Part shown: positions 26,092 to 34,514 of the stretch, piece after piece
How the letters are laid out: each line of letters begins with the position of its first letter
Numbering within the stretch: position 1 is the first letter of the stretch
From: JAFGCL01 sp964423835
GTDB taxonomy: Bacteria > Chloroflexota > Dehalococcoidia > UBA2247 > RBG-13-53-26
DNA: 64,000 nt
Reading direction: 5' to 3'
NCBI GenBank assembly: GCA_964423835.1
Contig: CAYRGJ010000016.1
Span: 9,189-73,188 of the forward strand
Notes under the pieces: generated by a model
Databases searched by the model: none
What the model was told of the DNA's origin: nothing
Seen by the model: only the letters and a program-made list of their open reading frames with translations
Made by a program: the position numbers and the translations under genes

Positions 26092-27318
26092 CTATGCCTG
26101 GGCTCCCTCCGCAACCGGGGCCGCCGGCTCCGCTGCTGCCGGTTCGCCCTCCGCATGCTCGCCGCCGGCGGGCGCGGGCAACAGGTCCATGTACTTCAGC
26201 CCCAGGACAAAGACCAGCCCCAGGACGGCCACGATGCCCAGAGTCTGCAGCGTCTCGGCCGGCGTGATAAGGAAGCCGCCCCGGGCGCCCCATATGCCGG
26301 CGATCTCGCCGGGATAGTACTCCAGCGGTTGGGAGAGGCCGGGGAAGATGATGGCGGCGCGCTCGAAGAAGATGCCGACGACGCAGATGGCGCAGGCCGC
26401 AATGACCCAGTTAACCTTCTTGCGCAGCCAGGGGTTGCACAATATGCCGAGGGGGATGAAGTAGCCCAGGGCCACCTGCAGCCAGAAGATCCAGGCCCAG
26501 GGGCCGGCGATGAGGAACATCACCGCCTCGCGCTTGGGCGGATAGAAGTGCGTCAGCTTGTCGACAGTCACCAGCACCATGAGGACCAGGATCAGCACCA
26601 CCAGGAACTTGCCCAGGGAGACGAACATCTCCTTGTCCAGCGGCCGCTTGCTGAATCTCAGGGTGACGTAGGACAGCAGCATGACCAGAGCCAGGCCGGA
26701 GGCGAAGGCCGCCGAGATGAACTCTATGGGCTTCAGCGAGGAGTACATGACGTGCCTCGTCTCGATGAAGCCCACGATGGCCCCGGTGCCCATGTGCACC
26801 AGCATGGCCCAGAGGACGGCCACCGGCGCGATGAACTTGGTCAGCTTGCTGCCTGAGAGGGCCGCCACCAGGTAGGTCCCCAGGAGCAGGATGTAGCCCG
26901 CGTAGAAGATACCGTTGATGCCGAACATGGACTTCATGTTGCTCAGGTAGAAGTACATGAACAGGCGCCAGAACTTCTCCGGGCGGCCCAGGTCGGTGAG
27001 GACGGTCAGCATGGCGCCGATCATGAGCAGGAGCCCCATGAGGACCGCTAGACGCCCGATGGGCTTGTAGCGCTCCTGCCCGAAGACGTACACCAGGGAG
27101 GAGACGACCAGGGAGCCGGCGCTGAGGCCGATGAAGAAGAAGTCCACCGTGATCAGCTGCCCCCAGGTCACGGAGTTGTTCACGCCCCAGAGCCGGAAGC
27201 CATACATGTAGGCCAGTCCATAGGCGGCCAGGCCGGCAATCACGATCGCAGCCAGGACCCCCACCAGGATCTTGTAGTTCCTCGAGTCTCCTTTGATGGC
27301 CGCGAAGTCGACTTGCAT
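26092..27318 (-). CDS. nrfD: NrfD/PsrC-type quinone-interacting membrane subunit
   Basis: 408 residues with eight to ten hydrophobic helices and a soluble Ala/Glu-rich tail from about residue 375. Internal repeats and the DLGRPEKFWRL motif are typical of NrfD/PsrC proteins, which bind quinone and exchange electrons with a ferredoxin-like PsrB subunit on the membrane. It starts 9 nt after the psrB stop. Together with psrA and psrB it makes a complete complex of the polysulfide/thiosulfate reductase or alternative-complex-III type; direction of electron flow is not decided by sequence. Confidence 0.9.
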   Translation of the reverse strand: MQVDFAAIKGDSRNYKILVGVLAAIVIAGLAAYGLAYMYGFRLWGVNNSVTWGQLITVDFFFIGLSAGSLVVSSLVYVFGQERYKPIGRLAVLMGLLLMIGAMLTVLTDLGRPEKFWRLFMYFYLSNMKSMFGINGIFYAGYILLLGTYLVAALSGSKLTKFIAPVAVLWAMLVHMGTGAIVGFIETRHVMYSSLKPIEFISAAFASGLALVMLLSYVTLRFSKRPLDKEMFVSLGKFLVVLILVLMVLVTVDKLTHFYPPKREAVMFLIAGPWAWIFWLQVALGYFIPLGILCNPWLRKKVNWVIAACAICVVGIFFERAAIIFPGLSQPLEYYPGEIAGIWGARGGFLITPAETLQTLGIVAVLGLVFVLGLKYMDLLPAPAGGEHAEGEPAAAEPAAPVAEGAQA

Positions 27319-27327
27319 TGAGTCTCC

Positions 27328-28035
27328 TTACCTCGGGAGGTAGATGGTCTTGGGATGGGTGAGCATGTCCTCTCGAAGCTTGAGGTACGTGCGGGAAGCC
27401 AGCAGCTTTGAGACCGTGCTCTGCGGGTCGTCCAGGTCGCCGAAGAACCGGGCTTCCGTGGGGCAGGCCTCAACGCAGGCGGGGACCACCCCGTTCGGGC
27501 TCCCGATCTCCATCCCTTTGGCCACGGCCTCGTCTATCCGGTGGAAGCAGTAGGTGCACTTCTCCACCACGCCGCGAGTCCGATGGGGGTAGGGCCAGGG
27601 CCCGATCTCGGCGCCATAGTCGAGGCCCAGATCGGGAGGCAGGTCCGGCCGCTGGTACTCCTCGTCCGCCTGGTCCTTGAAGTTGAAACTGCGGGCGCCG
27701 TAAGGGCAGGCCACGATGCAGTACCGGCAGCCGAGGCAGCGGCGGAAGTTCTGAATCACGATGCCGTCCCACCTCTTGAAGGTGGCCTTCGACGGACAGA
27801 CGTTCACGCAGGGCGGGCTGGAGCAGTGCATGCAGGGCATGGGGATGATCTGGGTATTGACCGCCGGGTACTCGCCCTCGGTGGCGGAGATGACCTTGTG
27901 CCAGTACATATCATGGTGCCGGTTGTGCTCATAGGGCGTGCCGTGCGGAACGTTGTTCTCCGCCTTGCAGGCCAGCGAGCAGGCCTGGCACCCTACGCAC
28001 TTGTCCAGGTCGATGACCATTCCCCAGTTAGCCAT
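27328..28035 (-). CDS. psrB: Four-cluster ferredoxin subunit, PsrB/DmsB-type
   Basis: 235 residues with four [4Fe-4S] motifs: CVGCQACSLACKAEN, CMHCSSPPCVNVCP, CLGCRYCIVACPYG and CTYC with CVEACPTEA. This is the electron-transfer subunit of CISM-family molybdoenzymes, connecting the PsrA catalytic subunit with NrfD. No Tat or Sec signal; such subunits usually travel with the Tat-exported catalytic partner. It starts 7 nt after psrA and ends 9 nt before nrfD, consistent with equal expression. Confidence 0.93.
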   Translation of the reverse strand: MANWGMVIDLDKCVGCQACSLACKAENNVPHGTPYEHNRHHDMYWHKVISATEGEYPAVNTQIIPMPCMHCSSPPCVNVCPSKATFKRWDGIVIQNFRRCLGCRYCIVACPYGARSFNFKDQADEEYQRPDLPPDLGLDYGAEIGPWPYPHRTRGVVEKCTYCFHRIDEAVAKGMEIGSPNGVVPACVEACPTEARFFGDLDDPQSTVSKLLASRTYLKLREDMLTHPKTIYLPR

Positions 28036-28042
28036 TACCGCC

Positions 28043-30340
28043 TCATGCCTTGCGGATGCCTACCCTGGCGCCGTGCAGGGATGGCTGTCCGCTCTCCTCG
28101 TCATATTCCGTGCCGATGACCTCCATGGGATTGCAGCCCATGCCGTCAGAGAACTCCCCGGAGGCGAAATGCCCCTGGCCGGTGGCGATGGCCACGACCC
28201 CGGGGTGCATGCCTTCAATGACCCGGGCCTCGCCCTCTATCTCGCCGTATACGGAGCTGACGATGACCTCGTCGCCCTCACCGATACCGGCGTGATGGGC
28301 GGTCTCGGGGTTCATCTCGATGAGGTTCTTCCAGCCGCGGCCGTGCATGACCAGGTACATCTCCTGGGCCCAGGGGAAGTTCTGGCTGCCTCCGCGGATC
28401 TCCAGGACCGGGCGGTAGATGGCCAGCGGCAGGCCGTACACCGCGTCCTCGCGGGGCTGCTGCACGTTGCGCACCCGCTCCAGCCCTTCAGAGTGGAACT
28501 CGAAGCGGCCCGAGGGGGTGCCGAAGGCGTAGCGCCCGTAGGTGTAGGGGCTGCCTCTCCAAACGCCGACGTTCTTGAAGTCCACCCATCCCACGAAGGG
28601 GCTGGTGCGGTACGCTGCGAACTGCTCAGGGAAGGCCTCCGGATCGCCGGAGACGGCCCCCGATGCCGGCAGGAAGGCCGCAGACCTCCCCAGGAGGCTG
28701 GCGATATCGTAGATGATCCTGGCCGGGGGCCGGGACTCGTCCCTCGGCGCGATGACGGGCTGCTTTATGCGGGCCTCGGCGTAACCGGAGCCGGCGATGG
28801 CGCTCTCATAGCCCCAGTCCTCCAGGTAGGTGCAGGCGGGCAGGATGACGTCCGCGTAGGCCGCCATTTCGCTCTTGGCGGGACCGACGTGCACGTAGTA
28901 CAGGTTCTTGAGGGCCTCGTCCCACTTGCCGCCCTCACCGCTCTCCGGGACGGACATGATGAGATTGCTGTTGAAGCCTATGACTGACGCCGCGCCCGCG
29001 CCATGCACCAGCCGGTCCATCTCCCGGCAGCTGATGCCTGTCTCGGCGGGCAGGCCCGCGGTGGGCATGGGGGCGTACGGAGGATACTCCTGGTAGACTA
29101 TGCCGCCCGGGACATCGATGCTGCCCACCAGGGCGTTGAGGCAGTAGATAGCATGGCTGGCGAACGTCCCATAGGGCCAGCCGGCGGCGGCCTCGCCGCT
29201 CCAGGCAATGGCCGGCCGGGCCTGGGCGAACCCCCGGGCAATCCTGGCGATGGCCGCGGCGTCGACGCCGCAGGCAGCGGACACGCTCTCGGGGCTGAAC
29301 TGGGGGGCCAGGGCCACTGCCTTGAAGGCCTCAAACCCTTCGGTGTGGTTGGCGATGAAGTCCGCGTCATGCAGGCCCTCGGAGAGGATCACGTGGGCGA
29401 TGGCCATGGCCACAGCGCCCTCGGAGCCGGGAACGATCGGAAGCCACTCGTCGGCCCGCGAGGCGGTAACGGAGTACCGGGGATCGAAGGACACCACCCT
29501 GGTCTTGATGGGCAACTCACGGCGCATCATGCCCCAGAGGCGCAGGTTGCGGGCCAGGGGGCGCTCGGACTCGACGATGCCGGAGCTGAAGGCGATGATG
29601 TACCTGGCCGAGGCGTTGCCCTCGGATACCAGCTCGTACCCGCTGGTCCCCAGGCCGTCCGCCAGCATCTTGCCCTCATGATTGGCGTCCGTCTCCAGGC
29701 CCTCCTCCTTGAAGAGGTTCGGGGTGCCGCAGGCCAGGGCGAACTGCCGGATGAGGTCTTCGTTGCTGGTGGTGTTGAGGCCCTGCAGGATGAGGAGCCT
29801 TTCCGCCGGGGTGGCATTCAGGTGCGCGGCTACCTGGGGCAGGGCCTCGTCCCAGCTGACCTCTTCGAAATCGGCCTCGTAGTTGACGCCTCTGCCCTTC
29901 TGGGTGCCCGCCTTTCTGACAAGAGGCCGCGGGAACCGGTCGGCATTGTAGAGGACCTGCAGGCCAACGTGAGAACGGGAGCAGCACTTGCCTTCTGAGT
30001 AGCTTGACGCCGGGTTGCCCAGTATGCGGACCACCCGGGTCTGGCCAAGGGTGGTCTCCACCCTTCGGACCCGGACGGCGCAACGCGTCGGGCAGTTCAG
30101 GCAGGACGTGGGGATGAACACCTCGGCAGGCGTGCCGTCTGCGTTTGTGGCCAGCCCTCTGGTGGTCTGGGTCTCGAAGCCCTGCTGGACACCGGTCCGG
30201 GGACGCTTCAACGCCACGACGACCGCCAGCACGGCGGCGGCCCCGGCCGAAACACCAAGAAAGGCCCGCCGGCTTATCTTGAAGCCTTTGGACCTCTGAG
30301 GCTCTGGGCTGTTTGGCTTGTCTGCTCCTGTCTCACTCAA
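28043..30340 (-). CDS. psrA: Molybdopterin oxidoreductase catalytic subunit, PsrA/PhsA-like, Tat-exported
   Basis: 765 residues. A Tat signal (SRRAFLG at about 24-30, followed by a hydrophobic stretch) directs export. The [4Fe-4S] site Cys-x2-Cys-x3-Cys (SCLNCPTRC) with a later Cys (EGKCCSRS) and the molybdopterin-dinucleotide domains follow. The family includes polysulfide, thiosulfate, arsenate and tetrathionate reductases and ActB-like subunits; the metal ligand cannot be assigned with confidence, so the substrate stays open. Start is TTG 30340, as no ATG is available before the Tat motif; the ribosome site is weak (AGAGAAC). First gene of the psr-hdr operon, behind a strong promoter. Confidence 0.88.
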   Translation of the reverse strand: MSETGADKPNSPEPQRSKGFKISRRAFLGVSAGAAAVLAVVVALKRPRTGVQQGFETQTTRGLATNADGTPAEVFIPTSCLNCPTRCAVRVRRVETTLGQTRVVRILGNPASSYSEGKCCSRSHVGLQVLYNADRFPRPLVRKAGTQKGRGVNYEADFEEVSWDEALPQVAAHLNATPAERLLILQGLNTTSNEDLIRQFALACGTPNLFKEEGLETDANHEGKMLADGLGTSGYELVSEGNASARYIIAFSSGIVESERPLARNLRLWGMMRRELPIKTRVVSFDPRYSVTASRADEWLPIVPGSEGAVAMAIAHVILSEGLHDADFIANHTEGFEAFKAVALAPQFSPESVSAACGVDAAAIARIARGFAQARPAIAWSGEAAAGWPYGTFASHAIYCLNALVGSIDVPGGIVYQEYPPYAPMPTAGLPAETGISCREMDRLVHGAGAASVIGFNSNLIMSVPESGEGGKWDEALKNLYYVHVGPAKSEMAAYADVILPACTYLEDWGYESAIAGSGYAEARIKQPVIAPRDESRPPARIIYDIASLLGRSAAFLPASGAVSGDPEAFPEQFAAYRTSPFVGWVDFKNVGVWRGSPYTYGRYAFGTPSGRFEFHSEGLERVRNVQQPREDAVYGLPLAIYRPVLEIRGGSQNFPWAQEMYLVMHGRGWKNLIEMNPETAHHAGIGEGDEVIVSSVYGEIEGEARVIEGMHPGVVAIATGQGHFASGEFSDGMGCNPMEVIGTEYDEESGQPSLHGARVGIRKA

Positions 30341-30439
30341 GGTTGTTCTCTGCTGTCAACCCCACCCGACTAACCCAACCCAAGTATTCGCTCATGCCGA
30401 TGGTGCCGGCTTTGAGTCGCCGCTCACAGCGACATATTC

Positions 30440-30469
30440 ATTGTACGAAAGACGTTCCGAAGGTGTCAA
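30440..30469 (-). promoter_or_regulatory. Strong promoter of the psr-hdr operon
   Basis: On the minus strand a perfect TTGACA (30469-30464) and TACAAT (30445-30440) are 18 bp apart, in the gap between hoxH and psrA. Predicted transcription start near 30433, leader about 90 nt. It separates psr-hdr expression from the hox operon upstream. Confidence 0.75.
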
Positions 30470-30530
30470 CGTCGATACGGCACGGGAATACGGCTCTGCG
30501 GACGGCCCCGGGTGACGCTGAAGTCGCATG

Positions 30531-31958
30531 CTATCTCCTCACTGTGTCCAGGACCTCGCCCGCCGGGGACACCAGCTGGACCACCAGCGGCATCTCTCCC
30601 AGGGCATGAGTGGAGCAGGACAGGCACGGGTCGTAGCAGCGGATGGCAGCCTCCACCCGGTTCAGCATGCCCTCAGTGAGCTTGTTGCCGTCCACGTACT
30701 TCCGGGCCACCTCGTACACGGCCCGGTTCATGGCGGCGTTATTGTTGCCGGTGGCCACAATGAGGTTCACCTTCTTGATCACGCCGCTCTTGTCCACCCA
30801 GAAGTGATGGAAGAGCGTCCCCCTGGGGGCCTCGAGGACGCCGACGCCCTCTTCGTTGATCTTGCCGCTGCCGGCGTAGATGTCGGTGGAGCAGATCTGA
30901 TCGTCCTCCGCCAGGACCCTGATGCGCTCCGCCGAGTAGAGGCACTCGATCATGCGGGCATAGTGGAAGTACAGCGAGCCCTCCACGATTCCGGTTTTGG
31001 AGAGCTTCTTGAACTCCTTGAACTCCTTGCCGGCCAGCGGAGTGGTGATGCGGTCGACCACGTTCAGCCTCCCCAGGGGACCGACGCGGTACATGCCACC
31101 GTCCGGGCAACCCGGCTTCTTATAGTACGGGAACTTGAGATAGGTCCAGTCCTCCACCCGCTCCTCGATGATGGAAAGGTAGTCCCTGGGGTCCACCTTG
31201 TCCTCCAGGATGGCGCCCTTGTCGTTCCTCATCCTGATGGTGCCGTCGTAGAGGTTCAGGTTGCCGTCCTCGTCGGTGAGCCCCATGTAGCCCGAGGGGA
31301 AGCTGGCAAACCCGGCGGCCTCTTCCCTGTTCTTCTCGAGGTAGTCCTTGATTATGCTGACGCCCACCTGCGCATCCGCAATGGCGCCGTCGATCTGCTT
31401 CAATATCTCCTCCTGCTGCTCGCGGGCCAGAGCGCGGCTGACCCCGCCGCCTATGGCGAAGGTGGGGTGGATGCTCTTGGTGCCCAGCATGCGGATGATA
31501 GACTGGCCCAGCTTGCGCAGCATGACTCCCTTGACCGCCAGGTCCGGCTTCTCGGCGATAAGGCCCACCACGTTTCGCCTGGCGGGGTCGGCGTCGAAGC
31601 CGAGCAGCAGGTCGGGGCTGGCCAGGTGGAAGAAGTGGAGGGCGTGGGACTGAAGGAACTGGGCCATGTGCATCAGCTCGCGCAGCTTCCTGGCGGTGGG
31701 GGTTATCTGCACCCCCATGATCGCGTCCGCGGCCTTGGCGCCGGCCAGGTGATGGCTGACGGGGCAGATGCCGCAGGACCGGGAAATGAACAGAGGCATC
31801 TCCCAGAAGAGGCGCCCCTCGCAGGCCTTCTCCAGCCCCCGGAACTCGATCACGTTGAACCTGGCCTCGCTCACCCGGCCGTCGTCACCCAGCTGCAGGG
31901 TAACCTTGCCGTGGCCCTCAATCCTGGTTATCGGCTCTATCTCGATCTTCCTGCTCAT
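30531..31958 (-). CDS. hoxH: [NiFe] hydrogenase large subunit, HoxH-like (group 3)
   Basis: 475 residues. The four nickel ligands are present: RSCGICPVSHH (Cys62, Cys65) and DPCLSCSTH (Cys445, Cys448). A 24-residue tail after His451 (starting ALGEMPL) is the usual extension removed by a maturation protease. The CGICPVSHH form is typical of cytoplasmic bidirectional NAD(P)-linked hydrogenases (3b/3d). It ends the hoxEFUYH set. Accessory hyp genes and the endopeptidase are not in the window, so maturation depends on genes elsewhere. Confidence 0.93.
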   Translation of the reverse strand: MSRKIEIEPITRIEGHGKVTLQLGDDGRVSEARFNVIEFRGLEKACEGRLFWEMPLFISRSCGICPVSHHLAGAKAADAIMGVQITPTARKLRELMHMAQFLQSHALHFFHLASPDLLLGFDADPARRNVVGLIAEKPDLAVKGVMLRKLGQSIIRMLGTKSIHPTFAIGGGVSRALAREQQEEILKQIDGAIADAQVGVSIIKDYLEKNREEAAGFASFPSGYMGLTDEDGNLNLYDGTIRMRNDKGAILEDKVDPRDYLSIIEERVEDWTYLKFPYYKKPGCPDGGMYRVGPLGRLNVVDRITTPLAGKEFKEFKKLSKTGIVEGSLYFHYARMIECLYSAERIRVLAEDDQICSTDIYAGSGKINEEGVGVLEAPRGTLFHHFWVDKSGVIKKVNLIVATGNNNAAMNRAVYEVARKYVDGNKLTEGMLNRVEAAIRCYDPCLSCSTHALGEMPLVVQLVSPAGEVLDTVRR

Positions 31959-31987
31959 TTCACCTTGCCTCCACGCAACACCAGAAA

Positions 31988-32524
31988 TCAGTCAAAGCGC
32001 ATCATGTTGGCCGGCAGGACCGGGATCCGGCCATTCAACAGCTCCACCAGGGCATAGAGGATTTGATCGGCATCGGGCGGGCATCCGGGCACGAAGCAGT
32101 CCACCTTCACAACGTGGTTGGCCGGCTTGACCTTGTCCAGCAGCCGGGGTATCTCGTCCGACATCGGTATCTTGCCGTCCACGGTGCTCTCCGTCTCGAT
32201 ATAGCCTCTGCGCAGGCAGTCGGCCTTGTCGATGGGATTGCGGGCCGCCGGCAGCCCGCCATAGCAGGCGCAGTCACCCCAGGCCATCAGGATCTTGCAG
32301 TGGGCCCGCAGGTCGCGGAGCACCGCTTCGTCCTTGGTGGTATTCACCGCGCCTTCGATAATGCCCACATCCACCTGCTCGTACTCCTTGAAGTCGGTGA
32401 TGGGGCTGGCGGTGATGTCCACCAGCTTGACCACGTCCAGTATCTTCTCATCTATGTCCAGGAAGGACATGTGACATCCGGCGCAGCCAGCCAGCCACGC
32501 GGTCGCAATCTTAGGTTTGGCCAC
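31988..32524 (-). CDS. hoxY: [NiFe] hydrogenase small subunit, HoxY-like
   Basis: 178 residues, the short form found in soluble group 3 enzymes with only the proximal [4Fe-4S] cluster: WLAGCAGCHMSF (Cys14, Cys17), GDCACYGGLP and FVPGCPPDA. No Tat signal, so cytoplasmic. It overlaps the end of the NuoG-like gene by 14 nt and is followed 29 nt later by hoxH, indicating tight coupling of hydrogenase and diaphorase modules. Confidence 0.92.
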   Translation of the reverse strand: MAKPKIATAWLAGCAGCHMSFLDIDEKILDVVKLVDITASPITDFKEYEQVDVGIIEGAVNTTKDEAVLRDLRAHCKILMAWGDCACYGGLPAARNPIDKADCLRRGYIETESTVDGKIPMSDEIPRLLDKVKPANHVVKVDCFVPGCPPDADQILYALVELLNGRIPVLPANMMRFD

Positions 32525-34514
32525 AGCTAACCTCCTGATCCAAGCTCAACTCGTGCCCCAGTCTCCGGGAAAGCTCGCTGAGGGTCTCCCGGTCCTGCAG
32601 CAGGCCTTCCTTCGGATCGATCAGCCGGCAGGACCTGGCTGCGCGGCCGTCAAGGCTGACGTACTGGCCGCCGTCCCTCTCCGCCCACGTGGGAGAGGGC
32701 AGGACCACGTCCGCCATCGAGGTCACCGCTGAGCGGTAGCTGGCCTGCACCACCAGGAAGTCGATGGTCCGCAGCCAGCCCAGGACCTCGTCATTGTCCA
32801 CCCGCTCGTCCGACACCAGGAGATACAGCCCCGGCACCTGGCTCTGGGACAGATCCCTGGCGGCCGCCCCCAGGTTCCAGGCGCCGCGGCTGTTGGCCGC
32901 CGGCTTGAGGGAGATGATCCTCAGGCGGTCGCCGTCCCGGTTCCCGCTGAGGTCGGCCAGGTTCAGCAGGCCGGTCACCACTGCCGCGGGCTGGGCGTGC
33001 CAGGCGCCCTGGCCATATACGATCACGGCATGCCTAGCCTGGCCGAAGATCTCGGCGGCCGTGTCCAGGTCGGCGGCGCTGACGCCGGTCTCGGCCTGAA
33101 CCCTCGCCGCGTCATACTGGGACAGAGCCTGGGCCAGCTTGGCCGGGGCCGCCTTCCCTTTGAGCCGGCCCTTCGACACCAGCAGATGCATCAGGCCGTT
33201 GAGGAGGGCCCCAACGCCGACCGCACCGGGCTTCAGCCACAGCGAGCGCCACAGGGGCAGGACGTCATTCTGCGCGTCGATCACTATCAGGCTGGCCCCG
33301 TTGCCGTCCACGGCCCGCCGGATGAGAGAGGCCACTATGGGGTGCGTCTTCACCGGATCGGCGCCCACCAGGAGTATGCAGTCCGACTTCAGGATTTCGT
33401 CGATGGAGCACTCGATCCCGGCCCCGTCCGCCTTCTTGTTGAAGGCCTTGACGGCTTCGGTGATGACCCGGAAGGCCTCGCCGCCCATGGTGTCGATGCG
33501 GCTGCTGCCTACCGCCTTCCTCATGAACTGGCAGAAGGCGGCGATGGTCTCGGAGGGCAGCCTGGCTGAAGCCACGCCGGTGAAGTCTTTGCCCAGCTTC
33601 TTCATGCGGCTGGCCGCGGCCTCGATGGCTTCGTCCAGGGTGCATTCCTTCAGCTTGCCTTCCTTGTCCCGTATCATGGGCGAGGTGATGCGCTGGTGGC
33701 CGTCGGCCAGCAGGCCGAAGCGCCCCATGCGGCAGAGGGGGCCCCTTATGCCGGTGGAGTCGGGAGACTCTATTCTGACCACGTTGTTGTCCTTGACCAG
33801 CACGGAGAGCTCACAGCCGACGCCGCAGACCGGGCAGACGGTCCTCATTCGCTGGCACTCGCTGGTGCGTGGCCGGTACATGCTGAGCTTGGAGAAGATG
33901 GCGCCGGTGGGGCAGACCTGAAGGCAGGCCCCGCACTGCGTGCACGATGAGGCCCCCAGCGGCTGGTTGAGATCGGCGGCCACCACGGTCTTGAAGCCGC
34001 GCCGGGCGAAGTCCAGCGTGTGGTTGGCCTCGATCTCGCGGCAGACCCGTACGCAGCGGCCGCACGTGATGCAGCGCCCGTGATCGATGACGATGTATTC
34101 GCTGAGGGCGTCCACCGGGGTGGCGGGAGTGGAGTAGGGGTAGCGGACATTGTCCATCTGGTAGCGGTAGCCCATGGCCTGCAGCTCGCAGTCACCGCTC
34201 TTCTGGCAGTACATGCAGTAGTGGTTCTTCTCGGTGAACATCAGCTCCAGTATGAGACGGCGGTAGTTCTCCAGCTTCTCGGTCCGGGTATGGACCACCA
34301 GCCCGTCACGGGCCGGGTAGGTGCAGGACGGATTGATGCGCCTTTCGCCCTCGATGTCCACCACGCACATGCGGCAGGCCCCCACGTTGGTGAGGCCCTT
34401 GAACTCGCAGAGGGTGGGCACGTCTATCCCGTTCTTGCGGCAGACATCGAGAACGGTGTCGCCCTCATGCCCCTGCACCTTCCGGCCGTCAACAGTCAGC
34501 CATATTTCCTTCAT
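32511..34514 (-). CDS. hoxU: HoxU/NuoG-like iron-sulfur subunit with C-terminal molybdopterin-type domain
   Basis: 667 residues, far longer than ordinary HoxU (about 240). N-terminal [2Fe-2S] (Cys36, 47, 50, 64), a His-Cys3 cluster (HYCMYCQKSGDCELQ), two ferredoxin motifs (CITCGRCVRVCREIEAN; CTQCGACLQVCPTGA) and then a NuoG-like segment with CPVCGVGCEL plus a later Cys and a degenerate molybdopterin-oxidoreductase fold. No molybdenum-binding residue is evident, as in NuoG of complex I. Its ATG follows the hoxF stop directly (TAGATG). It should carry electrons from the HoxEF diaphorase to HoxYH. Alternative: subunit of an NAD-linked formate dehydrogenase, less likely because hoxYH overlap it. 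Confidence 0.88.
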   Translation of the reverse strand: MKEIWLTVDGRKVQGHEGDTVLDVCRKNGIDVPTLCEFKGLTNVGACRMCVVDIEGERRINPSCTYPARDGLVVHTRTEKLENYRRLILELMFTEKNHYCMYCQKSGDCELQAMGYRYQMDNVRYPYSTPATPVDALSEYIVIDHGRCITCGRCVRVCREIEANHTLDFARRGFKTVVAADLNQPLGASSCTQCGACLQVCPTGAIFSKLSMYRPRTSECQRMRTVCPVCGVGCELSVLVKDNNVVRIESPDSTGIRGPLCRMGRFGLLADGHQRITSPMIRDKEGKLKECTLDEAIEAAASRMKKLGKDFTGVASARLPSETIAAFCQFMRKAVGSSRIDTMGGEAFRVITEAVKAFNKKADGAGIECSIDEILKSDCILLVGADPVKTHPIVASLIRRAVDGNGASLIVIDAQNDVLPLWRSLWLKPGAVGVGALLNGLMHLLVSKGRLKGKAAPAKLAQALSQYDAARVQAETGVSAADLDTAAEIFGQARHAVIVYGQGAWHAQPAAVVTGLLNLADLSGNRDGDRLRIISLKPAANSRGAWNLGAAARDLSQSQVPGLYLLVSDERVDNDEVLGWLRTIDFLVVQASYRSAVTSMADVVLPSPTWAERDGGQYVSLDGRAARSCRLIDPKEGLLQDRETLSELSRRLGHELSLDQEVSCGQT

